Below the pieces are notes generated by a model. The model had not been told where the DNA came from. It did not search any database and saw nothing but the letters and a program-made list of their open reading frames with translations. This document shows positions 47,670-55,686 of a stretch of 64,000 bases of DNA, one piece after another (position 1 is the stretch's first letter; each line of letters starts with the position of its first letter). Location: the NCBI GenBank assembly GCA_044368415.1, contig JBIPLJ010000016.1:1-64000 (forward strand), written 5' to 3'. The DNA is from UBA4615 sp044368415 (lineage in GTDB: Bacteria; Pseudomonadota; Gammaproteobacteria; Burkholderiales; Burkholderiaceae_E). A program made the translations under genes and the position numbers.

Positions 47670-48533
47670 CTACCCGTCTGTCGACAGCGCCCGATCGCAG
47701 TGATGGGGCGTGATCAGGATCCCGTCGCCGTTGGCCACCGCCTCGATGCCGATCTGCGGCGCGCTGGTGATGACGCTACCGAAGATCGTCGCGAAGGCCA
47801 CGTCGGCGGCGTCGCGACCCGTGCCGAAGCGCACGAACCCCATCGGTACCGCGGTGCCCGACGGATCGAAGAGGTACCAGCGGTGTCCGAGATAGACTTC
47901 CACGTAGGCGTGGAAGTCGGACGGGCCGAGCGCCGGGTCGGCGCCGTAGTCGATGCCCGTCGTGAACCGCGCCGGGATGTTGAGCGCGCGGCACAGCGCG
48001 ATCATCAGGTGCGCGAAGTCGCGGCAGACCCCGACCGTGCCGAGCAGCGTGTCGACCGCCGAGGTGTTCGACGTCGAGGAGTTCGGCGTGAAGGTCGTGT
48101 GGGCCAGGACCCAGTCGCGGATCCCCTGCACCCTTCCGTAGCCCTGGGGCAGGTGTCCGAACTCGCGCATCGCGAAGCGTAGCAGCCGATCTGACTGACA
48201 GTAGCGGCTCGGGTAGATGTAGCCCAACACATGCAGCGGCAGGCCCGCGATCGGGATCTCGGGAATGTCGCGCGGCTCGCCCGCGTGGTGCTGGAGGTCG
48301 ATGGTCGCGTCGTACGACACCCGCAGCGGCCCCGGCCGCGCCTGGATGCGCAGGTAGCGGTTGCCCGTCGTCGGATCGGATTCAACCCGCGGCTGCAGCG
48401 GCTGGCTCAGATCGAGGGACTCGGCCAGCACGCGCTGGCGCTGGGTGTGCGCGGCATGAATGTTGAAGACGAAGTCGCAGCCGGGTTCCGCGACGTCGTA
48501 GTCGAGCGCGAGGCGGATGTTGAGGCGGATCAT
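47670..48533 (-). CDS. Transglutaminase-like cysteine peptidase family protein
   Basis: 287 residues from ATG 48533. The N-terminal beta-domain (IRLNIRLALDYDV) is typical of bacterial transglutaminase-like proteins. The catalytic triad is present: Cys in GVCRDFAHLMIALCRAL, His in DFHAYVEVYL, Asp in YLFDPSG. No signal peptide. Such proteins are probable peptidases or amidases, often beside peptide-ligase genes that are absent here. It is flanked on one side by the complete TauD gene and on the other by a TauD 3' fragment. Confidence 0.88.
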   Translation of the reverse strand: MIRLNIRLALDYDVAEPGCDFVFNIHAAHTQRQRVLAESLDLSQPLQPRVESDPTTGNRYLRIQARPGPLRVSYDATIDLQHHAGEPRDIPEIPIAGLPLHVLGYIYPSRYCQSDRLLRFAMREFGHLPQGYGRVQGIRDWVLAHTTFTPNSSTSNTSAVDTLLGTVGVCRDFAHLMIALCRALNIPARFTTGIDYGADPALGPSDFHAYVEVYLGHRWYLFDPSGTAVPMGFVRFGTGRDAADVAFATIFGSVITSAPQIGIEAVANGDGILITPHHCDRALSTDG

Positions 48534-48650
48534 GGTCGAGGACGTCCGTCGCAGGGGGGGCCACGACTGTATGCGACGCCCGTTCCCGGCGCTGCCGGTG
48601 AGTAGGCCGACCGGGGGGTGCGAATCGCCTGGTTCGGGGGGGGCGCCGGG

Positions 48651-48764
48651 AACTGGCCGCACCGGCGCGTGAACCATCGCATGACCTTCGACGTGCCGGG
48701 GACCGCGCAGCCGTTCGCGAAAGTCAACAGCAACGTGCTACGGGGCGGGCCGCTCCGCGGCTGA
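48651..48764 (+). pseudogene. Duplicated 3' end of a TauD-like dioxygenase gene
   Basis: A 37-codon frame reading NWPHRRVNHRMTFDVPGTAQ and ending NVLRGGPLRG then TGA. It matches the end of the complete gene at 46710-47642 (WPHRRVNHRVTFDVPGTAQP, TTVLRGATLRG) but with several differences, so the duplication is not recent. The upstream 95% of the gene is absent. A run of eight G precedes it (48636-48643). Confidence 0.8.
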
Positions 48765-48768
48765 TCGC

Positions 48769-49955
48769 CTACCGGCGGAACGCCTTGTTCTGCACCTGGA
48801 CGACGACTCGGACGTTCTTGTCGGTCCACGCGCGCATCGTGATCTCGCGCTCGAGTACGGCGGCGCTAGCGGTGCCGAGACAGGCCCGCTCCCGCAGCGC
48901 ACGCAGGCCTGGCCAGCCGGTATCGACGGTTTGGTTACGAGAAATCCGGTGGTGCGCGCCCCGATGCCCATGCTCGAGCGCCGGCTCATCAGTCGAGTGG
49001 GCCCGAGGCCGACGCCGCAGCCGGCGTCGGAAGGTTCGGCCGCCAGCGCGGTGTCTTGCCACTCGAAGTTCACGCCTGTCCTGTTGTCGAGCGCCGGTGC
49101 ATCCCGTGAGGCGGCGCTCCAGAGCGGATCCGGGGACTGCTCGGTGTTCTCCGGCCAGCGCGATGCGGGTCCGCGAAGCCCTCGTCCGGGCGTGCTCGCG
49201 TAGACCTCGGCGCGTACCTCGAACCGATCCGCTGTGAATGCGTAACGCTCCTGGGTCCAGGCCGCGCTGGCCAAGCCGATGTCGTCGCTCACGTCGGGAC
49301 CGCCCGCCTCGAGGTCCAGCCATCGCGCGAGCGTGGCGCGATCGAGCTGCGGGAGTTGCTTCGTCGCCACCAGTTGCTCGGCCAGCTCCGCCGGCGGCAG
49401 CTCGCCGAGCACGCGCGCCGATACCCGCAGGCGCAGCACGCCGGCGCTGTCGATCACGTGGAACGTCAGGCTGGGCTTGGCCGCCAGCGCCCGGGCCATC
49501 GTCGCATCGGGCGCGAACGGTGCGCGGACCGTGCCCCGGTCCCAGAACGTTTCGCGACCGTCGATCGACGTGTCCACCTCGCCGGTCAACGGGTGCTTCT
49601 GGTTCGACCGCGGTCGGGCCTCGACCACGTAGAGCGATTCCTTGGCGAAGGTCCGCCCGTCGCCGCAATACCCGCTGCTCCCGCCCGCGAACGGCACGGC
49701 GTCACCGACTCGCGCCGCCATCAGCGCGGTGTGGTCCACGGAGGTCAGCGTCCCGTCGATCGCCATTGCGTCGCCCGCGCCCGAGCTCAACGGGCGCTTG
49801 AGCAGAACGCCTTCCGGAGGGAGACCCATCCATCCGTCCTGCACCCGAATGCCGGGGCCGGTCACCACCACGCAGCCGACGGTGGTGCGGCCGCCGATCA
49901 CGTTGGCCGCTCGCCAGCTGTCGTAGTCCTGCGCGTCTGCCCGGCCGCTCGAGGT
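48769..49955 (-). pseudogene. Unrecognised gene, frameshifted near its 3' end
   Basis: A long minus-strand frame with good protein composition (for example DGTLTSVDHTALMAARVGDA, SLTFHVIDSAGVLRLRVSAR, YAFTADRFEVRAEVYAS). The last part, WPGLRALRERACLGTASAAV then REITMRAWTDKNVRVVVQVQ and a TAG at 48769, lies in a different frame. The shift must occur near 48,930. The 5' end has no start of its own and reads on from a methyltransferase fragment. I do not recognise the family. A sequencing error could also explain the frameshift. Confidence 0.45.
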
Positions 49956-50189
49956 CCTCAGGTTCTCCTCCAGCGTAGCTTTCATGGCCGCAGCGTCGCC
50001 AGACGCCAGCGCGTCGGCCACCTGGTTTTTCAGTTCCGCGCGGCTGGAGTCGAAGTTCAGCACTGGGACTGGGTGCGGGTTGTAGGCCCACTCCTTCTTC
50101 GGCTGCAGCGGGTCGCGGGCTTCGCTGACGAGGCCGACTGCGGAGTTGTTCTTTCGGCGGTCGGCGTGGCGGTAGCTGATGACCTGGAC
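49956..50189 (-). pseudogene. N-terminal fragment of a type III-like site-specific DNA methyltransferase
   Basis: About 78 codons read VQVISYRHADRRKNNSAVGL, then DPLQPKKEWAYNPHPVPVLN, then FDSSRAELKNQVADALASGD. This resembles the opening of type III-like adenine-specific methyltransferases (pattern W-A-Y-D-P-H-x-D-P-x-L, F-D-x-x-R-A, D-D-A-L-A-S-G-D). The conserved DPPY methylase motif should follow several dozen residues later but does not. The frame has no start and is fused upstream to an integrase relic. It is a fragment only. Confidence 0.5.
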
Positions 50190-50197
50190 GCGCCGGC

Positions 50198-50749
50198 GGC
50201 GCTCATCACGCGCTCGCGGCCGTTGTCGACCGCGGGCATCACGAGGTGGGTGGCGGGGTTCTCGGCGGGTGCGGCCCAGTTCCAGATGCGGGCCACGTCG
50301 TTGAAGAACCCTCGATAGAGCGCCTGCTCGAGCTGCAGGGTGGCGGGCTCGGGCCCCTCGGCGCGCAGCGCGTCGATGAACGCCTGCAGGTGGTGGCGCT
50401 GCACGTCGGCCATCGGCATGCAGGCGATGCGGCGTCGCAGGGCGTCGCTGCGGGCGGTGTCCTCTGCGAGCTTCTCGCGGTGGGCGGCGAGCCCGTTGGG
50501 GATGCGGCGGGTGGGCTCGGGCTCAACGAGCTCGACCACGTAGTGCTGACCGCGGCCCTCGCGGTCTTCGCGGCGTCCGTCCGGCTGCACGAGCCCGTGC
50601 GTGACGGCCGCATCCTAGCGGGTGACCCTGAGCGTCGCGAGGCGGGCCGCACGCAGCACCTTGTTGACGCGGTTCGCATCCTGGCTCGCCCCCTTCAGGA
50701 AGGGGAGCCGCTTCATCGCGTAGTCCTGCAGGGCCTGGGAAACGCTCGT
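50198..50749 (-). pseudogene. Tyrosine-type phage integrase remnant with an internal stop
   Basis: Minus-strand sequence resembles the core-binding domain of tyrosine integrases: SVSQALQDYAMKRLPFLKGA, an in-frame TAG at 50615-50617, then ADVQRHHLQAFIDALRAEGP, RGFFNDVARIWNWAAPAENP and MPAVDNGRERVMSA. The catalytic domain (R-H-x-x-R and Tyr) is gone. The frame before and after the TAG is the same, so one nonsense change plus a 3' truncation explains the state. It lies about 230 bp from tRNA-Phe, a normal integrase attachment gene. Confidence 0.7.
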
Positions 50750-50900
50750 GCGGAAGGGTCCGAGCCTGGCGGCGGCGAGAGGGCGGCCTCGCGCGTGCGG
50801 GAGAGTGCGGGGTGGTTCACCCGCGCACTCGAGCGCAGTGATGCGAGGTCGTCCGCGGTCGGTGTTCGATGCGATTGCCAGAGGATTGCCAGAAAAGCAG

Positions 50901-50932
50901 AAGGGCGGGCCGTTTTCACGACTCGCCCTTCG
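50901..50932 (-). terminator. Terminator of tRNA-Phe
   Basis: GAAGGGCGGG (50901-50910) pairs with CTCGCCCTTC (50923-50932) with one mismatch. In the direction of transcription (toward lower coordinates) it is followed by TGCTTTTCTGG. It lies 43 bases past the tRNA 3' end. Confidence 0.7.
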
Positions 50933-50974
50933 GATGCCCCAGCGCAATCTCGTTGATTTCGTTGGGAGCTAATC

Positions 50975-51050
50975 TGGTGGCCAAGGGCGGAATCGAACCA
51001 CCGACACGCGGATTTTCAATCCGCTGCTCTACCAACTGAGCTACTTGGCC
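50975..51050 (-). tRNA. tRNA-Phe (GAA), CCA encoded
   Basis: 76 nt on the minus strand, starting GGCCAAGTAGCTCAGTTGGT and ending with TGGCC pairing partners plus an encoded CCA (the TGG at 50975-50977). The anticodon loop reads TTGAAAA, giving anticodon GAA. The T-arm GGTTCGATTCC is intact. Acceptor, D, anticodon and T stems all close. It carries phenylalanine for UUU and UUC. Confidence 0.97.
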
Positions 51051-51098
51051 GTACCGTCTCGTCGACAGCGGCCCGGCTGACGCCAGGCAAGGCGGCGC

Positions 51099-51104
51099 AG
51101 TATA
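51099..51104 (-). promoter_or_regulatory. Candidate -10 element for tRNA-Phe
   Basis: TATACT on the minus strand, about 49 bases upstream of the mature tRNA 5' end. It fits a sigma-70 -10 box. I see no strong -35 at the right spacing. Confidence 0.45.
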
Positions 51105-51157
51105 TCGGATGAACTCCGGCCCGACAAACCGCGGGCGAGGCGCATGCCGGCGGCGCC

Positions 51158-51163
51158 TATAAT
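51158..51163 (+). promoter_or_regulatory. Consensus -10 element directly before the UbiH-type gene
   Basis: A perfect TATAAT ends 6 bases before ATG 51170. Transcription would begin at or within 1-2 bases of the start codon, so the mRNA would be leaderless. No ribosome site is visible in the remaining bases. Confidence 0.5.
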
Positions 51164-51169
51164 CGGTCG

Positions 51170-52378
51170 ATGAACGCACGTGACGCCTCCTTCGACGTCG
51201 TCGTGGCCGGCCGCGGCGCAGTCGGTGCGGCAACCGCGCTCGGGCTCGCCCAAGCCGGCCTGCGGGTCGGCTGGGTCGGTCCCGCCGCCCCGGTCGCGGT
51301 GACGGAGCCTCAGAGCTGGGACTCTCGCGTCTTCGCGCTGTCGCCCGGCACCCGCGAGCTGCTGCGCGCCCTGCGCGTCTGGGACGCGATGCCGGCGGCC
51401 CGCATCGCGCCGGTCTACGACATGCGGGTCTACGGCGGCCCGCAGGCCGACGCCCCCGAGCTGCACCTCGACGCCTACTCCGGCCGCATCGAGGCGCTCG
51501 CCTGGATCGTCGAGAACCGCACGCTGGTCGGCACGCTCGACGCGGCGATCGGCTTCGCCGGGGTCGCCTCGATTGACGACGCGGTGACCGCGATGCGCGT
51601 CGACGACGGCCCGCTGGGCGCCGCGACGCTCGAACTCCGCTCGGGCCGCACGCTCGCCGCGAAGCTGGTGGTCGCGGCCGACGGTGCGGACTCCACGCTG
51701 CGCACGCTCGCCGGCATCGAGCCGCAGGTGCGCGCCTACGGCCAGCGCGGAGTGGTCGCCAACTTCGACACCACGCTGCCGCACGGCGACACCGCCTTCC
51801 AGTGGTTCGGCGAGGACCTGGGCGTCCTGGCGATGCTACCGCTGCCCGCCGCCTCGCCCGAGCGGGGCCGCGCGAGCATGGTGTGGTCGGCGCCGGATGG
51901 GCTCGCCGACACGCTGCTGTCGCTGTCGTCCGAGGCCCTCGCCGAGCGTGTCGCCGAGGCGACCCACCGCACGCTCGGTGGTCTCGTGACCATCACGCCG
52001 GCGCAGTCCTTTGCGCTGCGGCTGATCAAGGTCCCCCGGCTGATCGCGCCGCGCATGGTGCTGGTGGGCGATGCCGCCCATGCGATGCACCCGCTCGCCG
52101 GCCAGGGGATGAACGTGGGCTTCGGCGACGTGGCGGTGCTGCTCGACGTGTTGCGGGGGCGCGAGCCCTACCGCGAGCTCGGCGACCCGCTGCTGTGGCG
52201 GCGTTACGAGCGTGCGCGCCGCGAGGCGGTGTCGCTGATGCAGGACGCCACCGACGGCATCAAGCGCGCGTTCGGGCCGCTGCCCGCCCCGCTCGTCGGA
52301 CTGCGCGACCTCGGCTGGCGCGCCGTGGCAAGGTCCGACTGGATCCGGCGCCGGATGATCGCGCAGGCCGCGCGATGA
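51170..52378 (+). CDS. UbiH/UbiF/Coq6-type FAD-dependent monooxygenase
   Basis: 402 residues. N-terminal FAD motif VVVAGRGAVGAATALGLAQA (about 6-25), the DG motif region ADGADSTLR, and the family signature GDAAHAMHPLAGQGMNVGFGD (about 300). C-terminal SDWIRRRMIAQAAR. Enzymes of this family hydroxylate the ring during ubiquinone synthesis; which carbon is modified cannot be told from sequence alone. The stop overlaps an ATG at 52375 and the dsbC gene follows, probably in one transcript. Confidence 0.88.
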   Translation: MNARDASFDVVVAGRGAVGAATALGLAQAGLRVGWVGPAAPVAVTEPQSWDSRVFALSPGTRELLRALRVWDAMPAARIAPVYDMRVYGGPQADAPELHLDAYSGRIEALAWIVENRTLVGTLDAAIGFAGVASIDDAVTAMRVDDGPLGAATLELRSGRTLAAKLVVAADGADSTLRTLAGIEPQVRAYGQRGVVANFDTTLPHGDTAFQWFGEDLGVLAMLPLPAASPERGRASMVWSAPDGLADTLLSLSSEALAERVAEATHRTLGGLVTITPAQSFALRLIKVPRLIAPRMVLVGDAAHAMHPLAGQGMNVGFGDVAVLLDVLRGREPYRELGDPLLWRRYERARREAVSLMQDATDGIKRAFGPLPAPLVGLRDLGWRAVARSDWIRRRMIAQAAR

Positions 52379-52434
52379 CCGCCGCCACAACACAGGGACA
52401 CGCCGTGCGCGCCCGTCCCGTACGAGGATTTCCC

Positions 52435-53256
52435 ATGCATCCGACCCGCTCGACGCGCCTGCGCCGCGTCGCCACGGCCGCCTTCGCGGCCGCGTTCATG
52501 ACCGGCGCCCCGAGCCTGGTCTCGGCGCAGGGCGCCGCATCGGCGCCGACTGCCGCACCCGCCGCCGCATCTGCAGCCGCACCCGCATCCGCTGGCGACC
52601 CCGCCGCCGTCGTGCGCACCGGCGTCGAGTCCTGGTTGCAGGGCCGCTTCAAGGTCGAAGCGGTGCGCCGCTCCCCGGTCGCCGGCATCTGGGAGGTGCA
52701 GATCGGCACCGACCTGATCTACGTCGACGAGCGGGGCCAGCACGGCTTCGTCGAGGGCCAGCTGATCGACCTCAAGTCGAACAAGAACCTGACGCAGGAG
52801 CGGGTGGAGGAGATCACGGCGGTCAACTTCAAGGACCTGCCGCTTGCCTATGCGATCAAGCAGGTCAACGGCAAGGGCACGCGGCAGGTCGCGGTCTTCG
52901 AGGACCCGAACTGCGGCCACTGCCGCACCCTGCGGCGCGACCTGATCGCCGTGCCTGACGTGACGATTTACACCTTCACGCTGCCGATCCTCGCGGCCGA
53001 CTCCAAGACCAAGGCCGCGCAGGCCTGGTGTGCGTCCGACCGTGTGAAGGCCTGGAACGACCTGATGCTCCAGGGCAAGGTGCCCGAGAACAAGGGCACC
53101 TGCGACAACCCGGTCGAGAAGGTCGCCGAGCTCGGCCGCAAGCTCAAGATCACCGGCACGCCGACGTTGTTCTTCATGAACGGCAAGCGCCTGCCCGGTG
53201 GCGTGCCCGCCGCCCGGCTCAACAAGATGATCGACGAGAACTCGAAGCCGTCCTGA
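52435..53256 (+). CDS. dsbC: Thiol:disulfide interchange protein DsbC
   Basis: 273 residues. ATG 52435 is preferred over 52375 because GAGG lies 7 bases upstream and the signal peptide (ending LVSAQG) starts there. After a low-complexity Ala/Pro stretch comes the DsbC dimerisation domain (VRTGVESWLQGRF, DLIYVDERGQHGFVEGQLIDL). The thioredoxin domain has active-site CGHC at 160-163 (FEDPNCGHC), a second Cys pair (AWCASDRV, GTCDNPV) and cis-Pro in ITGTPTLFF. It isomerises wrong disulfides in the periplasm. Confidence 0.93.
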   Translation: MHPTRSTRLRRVATAAFAAAFMTGAPSLVSAQGAASAPTAAPAAASAAAPASAGDPAAVVRTGVESWLQGRFKVEAVRRSPVAGIWEVQIGTDLIYVDERGQHGFVEGQLIDLKSNKNLTQERVEEITAVNFKDLPLAYAIKQVNGKGTRQVAVFEDPNCGHCRTLRRDLIAVPDVTIYTFTLPILAADSKTKAAQAWCASDRVKAWNDLMLQGKVPENKGTCDNPVEKVAELGRKLKITGTPTLFFMNGKRLPGGVPAARLNKMIDENSKPS

Positions 53257-53404
53257 ACGGCTCGCGCCGGGGCCTGGATCGGCACGCGGTGACGCAGCAC
53301 CGCCGCGAGGTCCGCGTCGCGCCGCGGCGACCACCCGCTCGGGCGAGGACACACGGCACATCGGGGCCGCGACCCGCGGGCCCCCTCAGTCGGGAGAGCA
53401 GGGC

Positions 53405-54241
53405 GTGCAGGGCGAACGGGTGAGGCTGGAGCGGGACGGCGAGCACATCGCCGTCGTGACGATGTTGAACGATGCCGGCGGCTGCCTCGACGAAGCAAGC
53501 GAGCGCGAGCTCGCCGCCGCGCTCGACGTGATCGACGCCGACACGGCGCTGCGCGCGGTGGTGGTCACCGGACGCGGGCAGGGTGTCTTCGTGCGGCACT
53601 ACGACGTGCACACGCTCGAGGCACGGGGCCGGCGGCTGGCCGCGCGCGGTCTCGTCTTCTCGACCGACCGGCCAGTGCCCGAGTCGCCGTACCTGCGGTG
53701 CCTGCGCCGGATCGAGGCGCACCGGCTGCCTTTCGTGGCCGCGATCGACGGTGTCGCGATGGGCGGCGGCTTCGAGCTCGCGCTGGCCTGCGACCTGCGG
53801 CTGGCGCAGGCCGGCGACTATCCGATCGGCCTGCCCGAGGTGAACATCGGCCTGCTGCCCGGTGCGGGCGGCACGCAGCGCCTGGCACGCCTGGTGGGCC
53901 CAGGCGTGGCGATGCGCTCGTTGCTGCTCGGGCGCACCTGGGCGCCGGCGCGCGCCGCCGAGCTCGGCCTGGTCGACGAGGTGGTCGACGGGCCGGTGCT
54001 GCCGGCCGCGCTCGCGCTCGCGCGCGAGATCGCCGCGCGGCATCCGCGCGCGGTCTCACACGTCAAGCGGCTGGTGCGCATGGCGGCTTCGCAGGGTCTC
54101 GACGCGGGGCTCGCTGCCGAGCGCACGCTCTTCTGCGACCTGCTGGTCGACGCCGACTCGATCGCGCTGATGGCGCGGATGAACGCGGGCGAGCTGCCGA
54201 TCACCGGGCCGGGGCCGGGGCCGGGGCCGGGGCCGCAGTAG
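53405..54241 (+). CDS. Enoyl-CoA hydratase/isomerase family protein
   Basis: 278 residues from a GTG with GGGAGAG 8 bases upstream. Crotonase fold: VVVTGRGQGVFVRHYD (oxyanion region), AAIDGVAMGGGFELALACDLRLA, LPEVNIGLLPGAGGTQRLARLVG with the catalytic Glu, and ARAAELGLVDEVV. It catalyses hydration or isomerisation of an acyl-CoA; substrate unknown. The C-terminus is a Gly-Pro repeat made by a GGGGCC array, and it overlaps the mltA stop on the other strand. Confidence 0.85.
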   Translation: MQGERVRLERDGEHIAVVTMLNDAGGCLDEASERELAAALDVIDADTALRAVVVTGRGQGVFVRHYDVHTLEARGRRLAARGLVFSTDRPVPESPYLRCLRRIEAHRLPFVAAIDGVAMGGGFELALACDLRLAQAGDYPIGLPEVNIGLLPGAGGTQRLARLVGPGVAMRSLLLGRTWAPARAAELGLVDEVVDGPVLPAALALAREIAARHPRAVSHVKRLVRMAASQGLDAGLAAERTLFCDLLVDADSIALMARMNAGELPITGPGPGPGPGPQ

Positions 54242-55550
54242 GCGCGGGCGCGGACGCAGGCGTAGCCATAAACGCGGGCGCGGGCGCCGTAAACGCCGGC
54301 GCGGGTACGGGCGCGGGCGGTGCCTCGCCGCGCGGCCACAGCATCCACAGCCGCCCGCGGTGGCGCATCTCGCCGGCGGCCCGCTCCGCCTCCGGCCCGA
54401 ACCCCCAGAAGTAGTCGGCGCGGATGCTGCCGGTGATGGCGCCGCCGGTGTCCTGCGCGGCCATCGCGCGCTGCAGCGGGCGGCCGTCGACCGGGTGCAC
54501 GGTGTCGATCCAGACCAGCGTGGCCAGCGGCACAACCGAGCGGTCGACCGCAAGCGAGCGTTGCGCAGTCAGCGGCACGCCGAGCGAGCCGGGCGGCCCC
54601 GCCTCGGGCTCGCCGCGTGGCGCCGCGGGCGGCGCCGGCAGTTCCCGGAAGAACACCATGCTCGGATTCGTGCGCATCACCTCGGCCGCCTGGGCTGGAT
54701 GCTCGCGCAGCCAGCGGCGGATCGTCGGCGCGCTGACCTCGTCGGCACGCAGCGCGCCGCGGTCCACCAGCGAGCGCCCGATCGCGCGGTACGGATGGCC
54801 ATTCTGGTCGGCGTAGCCCACGCGCAGCACGCTGCCGTCGCGCAGCTTCACGCGACCCGAGCCTTGGATCTCGAGGAAGAACGCATCCACCGGATCATCG
54901 ACCCACAGCAGCTCGCTGCCGCCGAGCGGCTGCGTGGTCTCGATGTCCGCGCGGCTGTGGTAAGGCACGATGCGCGTGCCCTGCACGCGGCCGCGCAGCC
55001 TAAGTCCGGCAAGGCGCGGCTCGACGCCGGCCAGGTCGATGGTGAGCAGGTCGGCCGGGCGCGCGTACAGCGGTGCCTGCCGTGACGACTCGCGCAAGCG
55101 GCTGCCGGTGAGCAGCGGCTCGTAGTAACCGGTCACCAGGCCCTCGGTCCCGCCGCGCGCGTCGCGCAGCGGCCAGGCCTCGAAGCGCGAGGCCAGCCAG
55201 CCGCGCAGCGCCTCGGCGCGCGGCATCGTGTCCGGCGCCGGCCGCGGCAGCGCCGCGAATTCCGCGCACAGCCGGGGCCAGGGCCCGGGCGGCGTGCGCA
55301 TCGTGCACTGGCGAACGATCGCCGCCCCGAGGCCGTCTAGCGGGTCGGCCTGCCAGCCGGGCAGGGCGGCGGGGTCGATCCCTCGGCCGGCCTGCGGCGC
55401 GGTCTCGGCCGGCCCCGGGAGGGTGGGGGCCGGAGCGGCCGTCGGGGGCGGCGCCGGACGCGGCCGAGAGACCGGCGGCGCCGACGCACAACCGACGGTC
55501 GATGTGATCGCACAGGCTATGATCGCCCGCAGCAAAAGGGAACGTGTCAT
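54201..55550 (-). CDS. mltA: Membrane-bound lytic transglycosylase MltA
   Basis: 449 residues. Lipoprotein signal (AITSTVGCASAPP), a Pro/Ala linker, then MltA: ALRGWLASRFEAWPL, EGLVTGYYEPLLTGS, FFLEIQGSGRVKLRDG, VGYADQNGHPYRAIG and the 3D domain catalytic Asp in AAQDTGGAITGSIRADYFWG. It cleaves peptidoglycan to 1,6-anhydro products at the outer membrane. A repetitive Ala/Pro tail of about 40 residues extends past the normal end and overlaps the neighbouring gene by 41 bp. It is divergent from a 27-codon gene with overlapping start codons. Confidence 0.93.
   Translation of the reverse strand: MTRSLLLRAIIACAITSTVGCASAPPVSRPRPAPPPTAAPAPTLPGPAETAPQAGRGIDPAALPGWQADPLDGLGAAIVRQCTMRTPPGPWPRLCAEFAALPRPAPDTMPRAEALRGWLASRFEAWPLRDARGGTEGLVTGYYEPLLTGSRLRESSRQAPLYARPADLLTIDLAGVEPRLAGLRLRGRVQGTRIVPYHSRADIETTQPLGGSELLWVDDPVDAFFLEIQGSGRVKLRDGSVLRVGYADQNGHPYRAIGRSLVDRGALRADEVSAPTIRRWLREHPAQAAEVMRTNPSMVFFRELPAPPAAPRGEPEAGPPGSLGVPLTAQRSLAVDRSVVPLATLVWIDTVHPVDGRPLQRAMAAQDTGGAITGSIRADYFWGFGPEAERAAGEMRHRGRLWMLWPRGEAPPAPVPAPAFTAPAPAFMATPASAPAPTAAPAPAPAPAR
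54206..54234. repeat. GGGGCC hexanucleotide array at two overlapping gene ends
   Basis: A partial GGGCC then four exact GGGGCC copies. On the plus strand they code for Gly-Pro at the end of the crotonase-family protein. On the minus strand the same bases code for the Ala/Pro tail of MltA. Length changes by whole units would alter both proteins. Confidence 0.85.
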
Positions 55551-55632
55551 GTGGGTGATCTACCTGGAGGCCGGCGTCGCGGTCAGCCTCGTGCTGCTGA
55601 TCGTCTGGTGGACGATGCGCGGAAAGAAGTGA
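55549..55632 (+). CDS. 27-residue single-span membrane peptide
   Basis: ATG 55549 with AAGGGA 8 bases upstream. The product MWVIYLEAGVAVSLVLLIVW plus WTMRGKK is one membrane helix with a positively charged C-terminal end (inside). The ATG overlaps the mltA start codon on the other strand (shared CATG). No function can be assigned. The well-placed ribosome site and clean membrane-helix composition argue that it is translated. It is too short for routine annotation. Confidence 0.6.
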   Translation: MWVIYLEAGVAVSLVLLIVWWTMRGKK

Positions 55633-55686
55633 AGTGCCCGACGCCGCCCGGATGCTAGCGCGTTCGGACCGGCCGGCGTGCCCGCG

